NCBI GenBank assembly: GCA_034509735.1 | Contig: JACGWO010000006.1 | Location: 13,890,645 to 13,954,644, forward strand | DNA length: 64,000 nucleotides | DNA from: Sesamum alatum | Taxonomy: Eukaryota > Streptophyta > Magnoliopsida > Lamiales > Pedaliaceae | Direction: 5' to 3' | Part shown: in pieces, positions 24,365-36,488 of the stretch | How positions within the stretch are numbered: position 1 is the first letter of the stretch | Layout of the letters: each line of letters opens with the position of its first letter | The notes under the pieces: generated by a model | Told to the model about the DNA's origin: nothing | The model's database searches: none | The model's input: the letters and a program-made list of their open reading frames with translations, nothing else | Program-made: the position numbers and the translations under genes

Positions 24365-25600
24365 ACCCAAATATATTAGGCCCAAAGTCATGTAATCTAA
24401 TTAAAGACTTAAGCCCAAATCCTCTTAATTAATAAATTCCATTTAGTAATTAGTGTAAGCCCAATACAATATTTGGTCATCCATCTAATAGACTATCCCA
24501 TGTATAAATAATTCAATTATTTAACATCTTTCAGAATTAAGTCCAAATTAATTCCTTTAGCTACTCGTGATTTGTGTGTGACCCTTTAGGTTCACCCTTA
24601 GCTAGACTTGGGCTCGTGCTTATCACAAGCCCGTTACCATGGGTGACCGTCTAGTAACAGTCCATACCACTAGAGACTAGGTGAATGTGGCATGAACATT
24701 TAGGCTCCTGATTAACATACGGGTACAGTCTTTCCATCTAATGTCTTTAGGCCTAAGTCTAGGGCATGGAATTTGGTGTCGGTTCTCATCCTAGACTAGG
24801 CGACTATGCTTGAGACTCGAAACCTTTTTCGGTTCATTGCGCCGACATTGGAAATCATTCCTATTTGACCAATTACTGTGACCACAGTTTCAGAGAGCAT
24901 GGACGCGTCTCCGAGTGCATAGGAGATACCACTATCACATACTTACAGGGGACAAATCCTCTTCTCAAAACACACCATCCTCGCTACGCATTCTGACTGC
25001 ACTGGACCAAGCTTATGATGAACATGCCCGTGAGACGAACCCCTCTCGCCAGATCTAAGACATAGCCATCGTGTGTACATGACTGCCATGGTTCCTTAAG
25101 TCCTAAGACTACTCTCGTACTATTGAAGCTTGGGAACTCTAGTCATATCGACTAAGCCTCTAAGACTTTCATTTGACGATTCTCCACGAGTCAGTTCAAT
25201 CAGCTCGACTCTTGTGACCAACCCCTAAGATCGTAAAGACGTCTAATGTCTATCGCCAATGAAACGCGACACTTATCGAATTGAATATGATGCATAACAC
25301 AAGTATTAGTAGGACACTCGATGCCCAGTCTCAAGGTCCTTGACTTGGAACGTTTTAGACCCAGGCCTCATCAGTTTGTTACATTACCACCATCCAATGC
25401 ATGGTCCAACTGCATGAATTGTCTGCATGGTCTGTGGATTTCTTGTGATGTCGATAAACATAATGAAATGAGCACACCAAAGGTAAAGCCAAATAATGAA
25501 CACTCATGTTATTCATTACATAATATTACATTACATCGAGTCTGTCAAATATATTACATAAAGGCCAATTTAATTGGCTTTCTGGTCACCTATTATAACA
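24365..25600 (-). repeat. 3' LTR of E2, missing its distal end
   Basis: Matches the E2 5' LTR from its position near 54,535 to its end, terminating in CACCTATTATAACA. About 870 bp that should lie to the left are absent, so the outer border and target duplication of E2 cannot be read on this side. Confidence 0.85.
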
Positions 25601-25612
25601 ATCTCCCACTTG
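25601..25612 (-). promoter_or_regulatory. Polypurine tract of E2
   Basis: The minus strand reads CAAGTGGGAGAT directly before the 3' LTR, the plus-strand primer position of Copia elements. The same sequence is at 36,477-36,488 in E3. Confidence 0.85.
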
Positions 25613-25784
25613 ATCTAAAGCCAATCACTCATTGGCCTCAAGCCATCTTATTCAAGATGCTGAGTATGAGCAATTTGTGACACTGGCTTAGTCAATGGAT
25701 CTACTGTGTTTTATTCCAAGCTAATTTGGTCCATTCGAATATCACCTCTGCTAACCATTCTCTAAGCAGATGGTAACATCTAAG
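25613..25784 (-). pseudogene. E2 pol fragment, end of RNase H region
   Basis: The minus strand next to the polypurine tract encodes the tail of a Copia RNase H (phrases such as YHLLREWL near the S0 junction), followed by stop-containing sequence. It is the continuation of the fragment at 28,087-28,730, separated by solo LTR S0 with an exact CTAAG duplication (25,780-25,784 and 28,082-28,086). Confidence 0.7.
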
Positions 25785-28081
25785 TGTTAGTTCTGCATAG
25801 GCTTCGAGACGTTAAACACAATGGAAATTAGTCAAATTACAAACTAATATTGTAATTTGCAAACAAACCGCTAGTCTGGTTGCTACTACGATGTGGATCA
25901 AATGCATAAAAGAGTCAATTGAATTATTTAGGATACCAACCTTTGGTGCGCGCCGGTTGATATAGATGATGTGAGCGTTCTCAAGAACGATCTGCATCCA
26001 AGCAATCGGTGGAAACGGCTACCAGTCCTTTGGCAATGTGAAAACGTTCCGGTCATCGTTCACGATAGGAACCCATATATATTCCCTCTAAAGATAGTCC
26101 ACACCACTTATGACAGAATCTCCTTTAACCCTATGCTAGTCAGTGTTAAAGGATTTCGGTAAATCAACAGTTGATCCATAGAGAAGATAAGAGAACTCGT
26201 TTCTCTTTGAGAGTTGAATGAGAGCAAAGGGAGAAAGAGAGCAAATGATCAAGAGAATGAATGATGTCTAGAATGAAAGCCAAGACCTTCTATCTATAGA
26301 CCTCATTTGAAGAAGTAAAGTTCAACTTGTTTTCTTCTTCTTGCAAAGAGGAAAACAAGTTTGATTCTTCTTCTTATAAAAGGACAAAATTGTTTTGTCC
26401 TATTAAGAAGAAAAATTCAACTTTGTTTCTTCATCTTCAAGAAAAGAAGTTCAATTTTGCTTCTTCTTCTTCTTACAAAAAAGACAAAGTTGTTTTGTCA
26501 TATTAAGAAGAGAAGTTGAACTTTGCTTCTTCATCTTCAGGAAGAGAAATTCAATTTTGCTTCTTCTTCTTCTTACAAAAAAGACAAAGTTGCTTTGTCA
26601 TATTAAGATGAGAATTCAACTCTGTTTCTTCATCTTCAAGAAGAAAAGTTCAACTTTACTTCTTCTTCTTACAAAAAGACAAACTTGTTTAGTCATATTA
26701 AGAAGAGAAGTTCACTTTGCTTCTTCATACTATGAAGAGAAGTTTAACTTTGTTTCTTCATCTTCAAGAAAAGAAGTTTGACTTTGCTTCTTCATCTTCA
26801 AGAAGACAAGTTTGACTTTGCTTCTTCACCTTCAAGAAGACAAATTCAATTTTGCTTCTTCGTCTTCAAGAAGACAAGTTCAACTTTGCTCCTTCATCTT
26901 CAAGAAGACAAATTCGACTTTATTTCTTCATATTTAAGAAAACAAGTTCAACTTTGCTTCTTTGTCTTCTCCATAATTAATCCAATTAATTATTTTCAGG
27001 AATTCCGTCATGGATTTGTGTGTGACCCTTTAGGTTCACTACTCAACTAGACTTGGGTTTGTCATGTATACAATTTAATTAGCACTTATTTATGTTAGAT
27101 TAATAAGATCATATCGCAATTAAATATCCTCAATTAACTCCTTAATTAGAGGGTACCCGTCACCATGGATGGCACTAGAGAACAGGTGTATTATCGCGTG
27201 AACCTGTGAGTTACGAGTTCCATGCAAATACAATCCTTCCATCAAGCCAATCTCTCGATCGAAGTCTAGGGCACAGAATTGCAATCGGTTCCCATATTGG
27301 ATTTCGATATCTATGTATCAACTCTACACCTTGTGTTACTCATTTATTAACATAGGGAACTCCTTTCCTATTTGATCAACTACCATGGCCACCGATTTTG
27401 GAGAACACAATGTAGAGAATATAGGAGGTTCCTATATGAGCGATGGATCCTACCTTGGAACTCACCAACCTCCATGCAGGCTCTGACTGTGTCTCAAACA
27501 TGGGTTTTTAACAACTATAGAAGACACCACTGCTGCGTCAAACATGATCAGGTCATAGCCGTGTTGTGCACAAGGTCATTGTGGAACCTCAAGTCAAAAG
27601 ACCACTTAATGCATATCGTAACAAAGGAGAATCATGTCATACCAATCATGCCCCACAAGGCTGTCGTATGATATCGCCTATGGGCCAGTTCGGTGAACTT
27701 GATAACTCCTTATCAAGCACCCACTAAAGCGCGCAGATGTCGTTCGTCATTGTCCATGAAACACAACTATCATCATATGAACACATCACTTAGTGCAAGT
27801 CTCTAAGGAATCATGGTCGATGCCCGTCTTGACCGATTTATTAACTTCAAACATTTTAGATCAAACCATAGAGATTGATTTCATGGTCGCCATTATATGT
27901 GCAAGCCAACCCCATAGCATTATGATATAAGGGGTTCAACCAAATGCATAGAAATATTGTATAAAGCATAGGATGAAGATGACCAAAGAATAATTCTTGA
28001 TATTAACATTTTATTGAAAAAGATCATTTAGAATGGTCGACAATTAGCCAACAATTAGCTTGATGGTCACCAGATCTAACA
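25785..28081 (-). mobile_element. Solo LTR S0 (divergent Copia subfamily) with internal minisatellite
   Basis: 2,297 bp bounded by TGTTAG and CTAACA and flanked by the exact 5-bp repeat CTAAG. The half at about 27,000-28,080 aligns in outline with the other LTRs (the GTGTGTGACCCTTTAGGTTCA block at 27,018 and the CATGAAACACAA block near 27,757), but it is strongly diverged. The minus orientation is inferred from that alignment. It carries a long purine/pyrimidine minisatellite. No primer site or internal region adjoins it, so it is a solo LTR inserted in the RNase H region of E2. Confidence 0.8.
26309..26970. repeat. Minisatellite within LTR S0, 34-bp unit and higher-order form
   Basis: Roughly 660 bp of alternating GAAGA-rich and CTTCTTC-rich blocks. 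In the right part (about 26,770-26,970) the unit is 34 bp with CTTCAAGAAG palindromes. In the left part it is organised in longer units of about 110-120 bp that also contain ACAAAAAAGACAAAGTTG. Open frames over it (26,557-27,050) are repeat artefacts rich in Leu, Ser and Phe. Confidence 0.9.
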
Positions 28082-28086
28082 CTAAG

Positions 28087-28730
28087 AATATGCTTGGATC
28101 GATTATGAGATCTCGGTTCCTTTGCTTGTGCTATCGCCCCGTTGTTATCACAGAAGATAACCATCGGCTTAGCAATGCTAGGTACTATACCCAACTCTTG
28201 GATCTAGTTCTTTATCTAAACCGCCTCCTTAGTAGCTTCCAAAGCCCCCATGTCTTCAACTTCTGTCATGGAATCCACTGTGGTAGCCTGCTTGGAACTC
28301 TTCCAAGCAACCACACCACCATCAAGCTTGAATACAAACCTGATTAGGACTTGGCATCATCATCGCCCGACTGGAAGCTAGCGTCATTGTAGCCTTCTAG
28401 TATCAATTCTCCACCACCGGAACATATCTTTAGTCCTTGCTAGGTACTTAAGTATGGTCTTGATTGCACTCCAGTTTGCCTCTCTGGCACACATTTGATT
28501 TTGGCTCGTTAAGCTCAAAGCGAAAGAGGCATCAGGCCTAGTACACTGAACAACATACTAAATGTTGCCTACAACTGAAGCATAGGGGATGTCCAACATC
28601 TGCTTAAGCTCCTCATTAGTCTTGGGAGACTACTTCTTGGACAGCTTGACTCCATACCTCATAGGAAGGAATCTCATTTTGAGTTTTCCATATTCAATCT
28701 CTTCAAGACCTTCTCAATGTATGAGGATTA
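28087..28730 (-). pseudogene. E2 pol fragment: C-terminal reverse transcriptase and RNase H
   Basis: The minus strand shows Copia pol hallmarks in order: YIEKVLKR at the reverse transcriptase end, the CTRPDASFALSLTS phrase near 28,520, and the RNase H phrase VIFCDNNGA with its catalytic Asp near 28,150, followed by RSHNRSKHIL. Several in-frame stops are present. Its right border (GATTA, 28,726-28,730) pairs with GATTG at 48,676-48,680, where the rest of reverse transcriptase continues. Confidence 0.8.
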
Positions 28731-28876
28731 ATCTCTCCCATTATTTATTCAAAACCCACAACTCTCAAGCGGGGTTTCGGGAAACCTTTTCCTACTAGGC
28801 TTGGGGTGCACATACGCAATTCTTCATGCCCCAAATTTATGATCACATGGAAAAAGGCCTTATGGGAGGTAATTAT

Positions 28877-30846
28877 TGAAAGATTGTGGATCGTCCCGGG
28901 AAATGGTGCGAATGCGGAAGCGCGGTATAAAATTTAAATAACGAAATTTAAACATGCTTTTACGAAAAATAAAGAATACGTTCAAGGGGTGTTCCCTTGA
29001 AGTTCCCGGGTGTTCGGTGTATCTCATGAATTAAAAGCATACAAGAATCATGGAGGCTATAGGATTAAAAAATAAAAGAGGGACGAAAAGTAAATCGAGA
29101 CCTACCGATTGTCGTTTTCGTCTTCTAACTGGTACTCGCGTTGTTCCCCGATTTGCACCAAATCTCGTATATGAGACTCTCCAAATTGTGACACACAATC
29201 CACCTTGCACGTCGTGCTAGCAAACGAACAAGTATTTTGGAGAGAATGGATCAATCACACGTTATTAGGTTAATGGGATTAATCCTCCTATGTTCAATTG
29301 TTCCAAGAACAAAAGAACAAGAAAAATATTTTTCTTGGAGAGAAAAGAGAGAGAGGGCGGACGAGATTAGGAGAGGGAGAGGAAGTGTGTGTGTGTGTGT
29401 GTATTTCAAGATTCATCATCATTCCAAAGGTGAAAGGCTAGGAGTATTTATAGAGGAGGAGTTTAATCCTCTTCAAACTCCAACTCTAGAAAACTAATTT
29501 GACTAGGATTTTGACCTAGTCAAATTCCTAGTCAAAGTAGTAATTTGACCTAGTCAAATTAATCCTAGCCATCCATCTCTCCTGTTAATCTCAACCATTA
29601 ATTTAATTTAATGGAATGTTTAAAAACCTATTTAAATATTCCAAAGGGCAATAAATAAATGTAAATATTTATCCTAGGCCCATTAAATTAATTTTCTAAT
29701 AAATTTAATTTATTAGATTAATTCCTTTTATCTAATAAAAGGAATTAACTCTTTCCAAGAAAATCAAGGACCCGATTAAATCCAATTTAATCATTCCATT
29801 TCTCCAAATATTTAATTCTAAATTAAATACTTAATGTGTGTGGATTGTGTGTGACTCTTTAGGTTCACCTTTCAGCTAGACTTGGTCGGATTCCCAGAAT
29901 CCGCCCGTTACCATGGGTGGCCATCTAGCAACGGTCCATGACACTAGAGACTAGGTGAATATTCGGGGATGAACATTTAGGCTCTAACAGTATACTCGTC
30001 CTTCTGTCTTCGGTCTCACCACTTAGGGTCTAGGGCATGGAAAATACAGGTACCCATTTTGGACCTAAGTGTCGGTCTGTCCTTACTAAACGCCGCAAGA
30101 GAAACCTTCCCTTCTGTTCAGTTACTGTGGCCACAGATTTTGAGGACAAGATACAGAGCATATATGAGACTCAACTGTCAATGCCTTTTGACAGGAAACA
30201 GATCCTTTCTTGGAAACTACTGTCACTCTGTACACCGAAGGTGCACTAGACATGGCTTATGACTACTCAACTGCATCTTGGCAATCTCTTACCATATCTA
30301 AGATACAACCCCGATATACAGGTAAACTCAGCAATTCCTCAAGTCAAAGGACTTGACCTGTACTGTTGGAACCGGGAGCACACGTCATACCTAGCCGACC
30401 CTACTCAAGGTCCTCCGTAAGACGGTTCCCACGAGTCACCTCAGTCAGCTGCTCCCTAGCAGGCTAACCCACTAACACTGCTTAGACGACCTTCGTCACT
30501 CGTCGATGAAATACGACAGCAGATGCTTAGTGCAAGTCTTAAGGGGAATCTCGGTACCCATTTTCGAATTCCTTGACTTGGAGATTTCCGAACTGATTCG
30601 GAGGGACTGATTTCATGGACCTACCTCCAAGCGTAGTCCCAGTCCCCGAAATACGTTTTCAGTCCGTGGGCTTTGTTTGCGTAGTGAACAGATATGTATA
30701 AAACAGATAAAGTGAACACAAACAAAAGTAATGCCAAATGAATTTCATTTCTTTATTCATTAATAATATATCAAATCCTTGAAATTGTCTAGACATATGT
30801 TACATTTCGCCTGCCAAGATTGGCTACATGGTCACCTATTCTAACA
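28877..30846 (-). mobile_element. Solo LTR S1 in the leader of E1
   Basis: 1,970 bp starting TGAAAG and ending CTAACA, flanked by ATTAT (28,872-28,876) and ACTAT (30,847-30,851), a 5-bp duplication with one change. The flanking leader sequence joins exactly as in the uninterrupted leader of E3 near 41,820. It carries a TATA box and a short TG repeat near 29,385-29,402. Same subfamily as S2. Confidence 0.9.
29445..29453 (-). promoter_or_regulatory. TATA box of solo LTR S1
   Basis: The minus strand reads CTATAAATA, preceded by a CTCCTC pyrimidine run. The identical motif occurs at the equivalent place in S2, consistent with the LTR promoter. Confidence 0.65.
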
Positions 30847-30851
30847 ACTAT

Positions 30852-32489
30852 ACCATTCTCATCCAATGAGATCCCTAAGATATTTTGCCTCGCCTCTTCA
30901 CATGATCTCGAGGACTCCAAGCGAATCACGTTATTTGGCGTTAGGCCCGACCCATCTACCAAATCATACCTCGATTGTCGCCCCATGACTCGTAAGACAG
31001 GGAAATAAGAGCGTATTCACTTTGTTCACAACAATAGCTCAACTTTCTTCCATTCAAAATGTGTCACGACTCGTGAGACCACAACTGGGTGGAAGTAGCT
31101 TCCTCACTATATTGCCATGGATGGAAGGCTTGGATTAATCAAATACCTCATCATGTTTACCTCTTTTGGTTTTGGTTTTGGATTAATCAAAATGTGCCCC
31201 CTTTTTGGTTTTGGCCGAGACCTCATCATGTTTACCTCTTTTGCATGTGGTTTAACGAAAAACATTTAACAAAGCATTCACAATAAATAAATGCATCACA
31301 CACAAAATAAAAGCTTAGCACGCCCCTGTTGGATGGTCACAAGCCAATCCTATCCGACCCACTGAGCCCACAGTGGATTTATGGTCAATCTAGGATAGGG
31401 CTACGCTATTACAAGTATTTAACCCATTAAAAGTCCAATGGGTCTTGTATATCCTCTTTATTCTCTTGGACTTTCCATCGTGGTCTCCACCGAGCCTCTT
31501 CTCCATGGATCATCCGTGGGCTATGCGATGGCCTCTTCCATGGGCGTCCATCGCCTTGGCCTTACTTCCTTACATTTTGTTTATAAAAAAATAAAAACCC
31601 TCACCTCCTAACTATTCTCATTACATCATAAAAAATAAGAAACCTTAATCATAAGTTAGGGGAGTAGAAAAGGAGGGAGAAAGCAAACCTAATTATTTCA
31701 AGGCTAAAAACGAGAGAGATTAAGAAAATAAAAGAGGCACGCAGATCACAACACAACAAAATTAACCATACATACACACGGGCCATGGGCTTTGTGATCA
31801 TCCCTTGTTAATCCAACTAACAATACAGGCACATTTATTTTCAAAATAAATATGGACCATACATAACGGAAACCATGCATTATAAAAATGATATCTAATA
31901 TCATAAATATTAATTAGTATCATAAAGCATGCAAAAAATTACACATTTGATAATGCAATTATAAAATGGATATCTCACACGTACATCCAATGCACTATAT
32001 TTTCATTTGGAAACTATTTACAAAAAAATAATTCATGTTAATTAAAATTTTAGAAAAATCCAATTTAACCAAAAATAAAAATTAGACATAATTAGAAGTT
32101 TTTGAAAATGTAGAAAAAAAAATTCCAATTTTTCTAAAAAGAAACGGCCCAAAACTGTGCAGACACCCATGCACGCGGCTGCCCAGCAGCGTAGTAGAGC
32201 ACGCATCTGCGCAGGCAGCGCAATCGCACGCCCATGAACACATGCGGCCTGCTAGCTGCTATTTTGCCCAAAAAACCATTGTTTTTCTTTTTCCTGCTAA
32301 AAAACTGAAACTAATAATTTTCCAGAAAATTCAAAATATCCAAAATTTTAAAAGCAAAATTATACCATGTACTTTAAAACACATAATTATACAATTACTA
32401 AAATCATGCTTACCAAAAGCACTTAAACACGTAAATTATGTTCTAAACACATAATACATGTTAATCCAATGTCACAAGCACCAAACCAG
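30852..32489 (-). other. Leader of E1 with direct repeats and a GC-rich block
   Basis: Untranslated leader between the primer site and the lost gag start. It contains a near-duplicate of the phrase CCTCATCATGTTTACCTCTT at about 31,146 and 31,221, and a GC-rich block at about 32,148-32,250, some 240 bases from the primer site. No convincing protein-coding frame. Confidence 0.7.
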
Positions 32490-32501
32490 ACTTTGATACC
32501 A
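32490..32501 (-). promoter_or_regulatory. Primer-binding site of E1
   Basis: The minus strand reads TGGTATCAAAGT, an initiator-tRNA-Met site with two changes, one base from the LTR end at 32,503. Confidence 0.8.
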
Positions 32502-32502
32502 C

Positions 32503-34285
32503 TGAAAGGTTGTGGATCTGCTGTGAAACGCGGCGGAAGCATGAAATAAACGAAAATTAAAATAATACGGAATTAAATCCAGATAAAGGGTACCCCTTTG
32601 ATCATTCTCTGACATTCGGTGCAATTAAAATGCAGAAATAATAAATAAAACGACCATGCGATTTAACGAGTGGCAAAGGATAAAGAAAGAGAACGGAAAG
32701 TAACCTCGAAATACCTTTTTTGTTTTTCCGTTCTGATCGGCTACAAACACTGACTCCAAATCTCCTTCTTCGGGATCATTCACTTAGAGGGTTCAAGTGT
32801 AGAATCCCTCTAAAGCAAGTTCAAAACACACTGTGGAAGGTAGATCGAACCCTCTTGCTAAAAAAGACTAAGTCGGTGGAAGAAACGAAATTCCAAAACC
32901 ATTATTAGTGTATCTGGATTTTCCTTATTTTCAACTTGAATCTAATTCAGAGAGAACTAAATCGTATGGAGAAGAAAAAGATAAGAGTATTTTTCATATT
33001 TTTCTTTCTTGAAAAAACCGTGGGCCTTGAATGATTTTTGAGAGAAGATATTCCCTACACACACCACAAGGTGTTTGTGTGCGTTCATTATATTGGAGGG
33101 AGAGAGTGAATTGTGTGAGATATATGGGAATCTAATTCTCATGCTAATAAATCATCAACACACACATTTACACCATTAGGTGTGTGCATGTGTAAGTGGG
33201 GTATGAGAGACCCATTTTAAATGAAAACATCCTTTTCTCAACTACTCCACCAAGAAAACCAATTTCTACAAACACAACCTTGTGCAAATGTCACCTAAGT
33301 AGTCGAGACCCAGTTGGCCACAATTCTCCTTGGCGGCTAGGTTTTATGTACATTTGGACCGTGTTTGTTTTAATTGTCCAACAAATTAATTCAGGTCTAA
33401 TTATTAATCTATTGAATTTATTTAATCCAATTAAATAAATACCCAAATAAAAACTCATGTAAATACTTATCCAATTAAATACATATACAAGTCCAAATAT
33501 AATCATATTAATAAATTCAATTTATTAATCAAGCCCAAATAATTAATTAGTCAAACTAATTAATTTAAGCCCATCTTCATTAATTAATGAATCCAATTTA
33601 TTAATTAGACAAGTCCATCTACGAATTAATTAATGAATCCAATCCACTAATTAATTAGCACAAGCCTATTTTAAATTAATCTAATTAATTTTAAAAGGAT
33701 AAGCCCAAAATTTAATTAATCCAATCAATTACATCCTTTTGTCATCCATCCACTGGATTATCCCAAATAACTGATCAAATTATTTATTTTCTCTATAAAT
33801 TAATTTAATCCAATTAAATTAATTCATTTCTTTCGGAATTAATTACAAATTAATTTCATCACTTTCACAGTGATTTGTGTGTAACTTTTTAGGTTCATCC
33901 TCAGCTAGACGTGGGATTGTATCCCAAAATTAATTAAATAAAATTTAATTAATTATTTTGATTAACCAATAACTAGAAAAGCCCATCACCATGGGTGGTC
34001 GTCTAGCGACGGTCCATGACACTAGTGACTAGGTGAATGTTGGCGTGAATATTTAAGTTCCAAGTCATGCGGGTACGATCCTTCCGTCAACCGTCTCCCG
34101 GCCATAGTCTTGGACATGTAATTGGGCGTCGGTTCCCATCCTTGACTAGGCAACTATGCTTCACATTCGAGATGCGTTTACTCTATTGATCTAATAAGGG
34201 AACCTATCCCTATTGATCAATTGCTTTGGCCAAAGACTTTGAGAGTCTAAACCATCTCAGAGCGCATAGTTGAACTTGATGTCTC
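32503..34285 (-). repeat. 5' LTR of E1, inner part
   Basis: Begins TGAAAGGTTGTGG and aligns with the E3 LTRs. It is interrupted at GTCTC (34,281-34,285) by E3 and resumes at 48,003. Confidence 0.85.
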
Positions 34286-36476
34286 TGAAAGAATCGGTAC
34301 GGCCCGGGAACGCGGCGGAAGCATAAAATAAAAGAAATTTAAAAAACAATTTCAAAGGGGTGTTCCCTTTGAATTCCCGGGCGTTTGGTGTATTCAAAAG
34401 CATCATAACATACAGAAAAATATGCTTGAACATGTGGCTAGAGGAGGAAACAAAAAGCTACAATAATTTAAATAGAAACATACCTTTTTCGTTTCACATG
34501 TACAACGACAACAAGGTTTGATTCTCTCTTCGTTCCTTTTTCGTTCACCTTAGGATTCAAATTAGAACCCGTCTAATTTGTCCACACCACAGCAATGGAA
34601 GCAAATCTACATCTACTGCTAGGTAGAAGCTAGATCAAGGAAGATTTGAAAAACGTATTACACTATTGATTAATGTATACATATTTCTCATGTTCTCATC
34701 TTGAATTCAATTCAAAGAGAACTCAAAAGAAGGAGAAAAAGGCTGGAAATTTCGTGGCTTGTGTGAGGAGAGTTCAAGTTAGGGAGTTGAAAAGTGTATA
34801 CATGTGTTGTGTAGTTGTAGGTAGTTTCCAAAACCACCTACACACTAATGCACAACTTGTGTTCAACCTCCAACCATCTTAGCACAATATGTGGACCACC
34901 TAGCCATCATGGCAAGCCACATCATTGCTTACATGGAGCCACATCATTGCTTACATGGAGGACTTTCAACTCCTCTTGAACTTGCATCAAACCTTTGAGC
35001 TTTGATTTCAAGTCATGGACCGGTTTTTGATCGGTCTTGATTTAATCAAATTAAATCAAGTGATCCATGGGTTTTAAATTAATCCAATTAAATTTAAACC
35101 TTATTGAAATCCAAAATTTTATTTAATCCAATTAAATAAACATAAGCTCAAACACTAATTAATTAATCCAATCAATTAATTAAACGAAACCCAATAAATT
35201 AATCCAATTAATTTAAAGGTATTAAGCTCAAAATTAATTAATCCAATTAATTAATTCTTCGGTCATCCATCCAATGAATTTTCCCAATAAATGATCAAAT
35301 CATTTATATTCTCCTTAAATTAATTTAATCCAATTAAACTAATTCACTTCTTCCAGAATTAATTCCACTACTTCCATAGTGATTTGTGTGTGACTCTTTA
35401 GGTTCACCCTCAGCTAGACTTGGGCTTGTGTCCAACACAATTGACTAATTAAATCCAATTTAATTAATTATTTCTGATTAACCATTAATCAGAAACGCCC
35501 GTTACCATGGTGGGCCGTCTAGCAACGATCCACGACACTAGAGACTAGGTGAATGTTGGCGTGAACATTTAGGCTCCGAATTCCATACAAGTACAGTCCT
35601 TCTGTCGACCATCTCCCGGCCTTAGTCTAGGGCATGGAATTGAGTGTCGGTTCCCATCCTGGACTAGGTAACTATGCTACAAACTCGAGACGCGTTTACT
35701 CTATTGATCGACCTAGGGAACCATTCCCTACTCGACTAATCGCTACGGCCTTAGACTTTATGAGTCGAAACCATCTCAAAGATCATAGGAGACATAGCTA
35801 TCAAATACTGACGGGGGACAGATTCTATCTTGGAATCCACCGTCCTCACTACATACTCCGACTGCACTGGACAAGGCTTATAATGACCATATCAAAGACA
35901 TGGTCACCTCTTGCCAGATCCAAGATACAACCTTCATATGCATGCGACTGCCATGATTCCTCACGTCCGAGGACTAATCCCGTACTATCGGAACCGGGAA
36001 TTCCAGTCATACCGACCAAACCTCCAAGGCTTCCATATGACAATTCCCACGAGTCAGTTCAGTCAGTCGACTACCTTGCCAACTAACCCACTAAAATTGC
36101 ATAGACGACCTACGTCTGGCACCGATGAAACTCAACACTCACCCAGTGAATGCAATACCTAGTGCAAGTCTTTATAGGGCACTCGAGGCCCAGTCTCAAG
36201 GTCCTCGACTTGGAACGTTTCAGACCGACCCTCAAGGAGTTGGTTTCATAGCCGCCAACCTATGCACAGCTCAACTCAATGGGTTTAACCAATCAGTCTG
36301 TGGGCATTTGCTGTGACATTGAAACGACATTCAATGTAAGTAGTAAGCACAACAAACACATTTTGCCAGTGATGAATACTTACTTTATCCATCAGTATAA
36401 TATTACTTTGATAAAGATCGACGAATAGTTCCCAGAATAACCAATCCAATTGACTTTCTGCTCACCTATTCTAACA
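34286..36476 (-). repeat. 3' LTR of E3
   Basis: 2,191 bp from TGAAAGAATCGG to CTATTCTAACA. Nearly identical to the 5' LTR apart from small changes, including a local duplication of about 24 bp (34,909-34,964) that is single-copy in the 5' LTR. Confidence 0.9.
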
Positions 36477-36488
36477 ATCTCCCACTTG
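36477..36488 (-). promoter_or_regulatory. Polypurine tract of E3
   Basis: The minus strand reads CAAGTGGGAGAT immediately before the 3' LTR, as in E2. Confidence 0.85.

Noticed and set aside
26309..26970. Regular repeats that superficially resemble a CRISPR array
   Set aside because: Units are contiguous tandem repeats without unique spacers, and this is a plant nuclear sequence.
26557..27050. Open frames rich in Leu, Phe, Ser and Lys
   Set aside because: Translation of the minisatellite in S0, not a protein gene.
35634..36086. 150-codon plus-strand open frame
   Set aside because: Lies within the 3' LTR of E3, antisense to the element. Equivalent frames in the other LTRs are broken.
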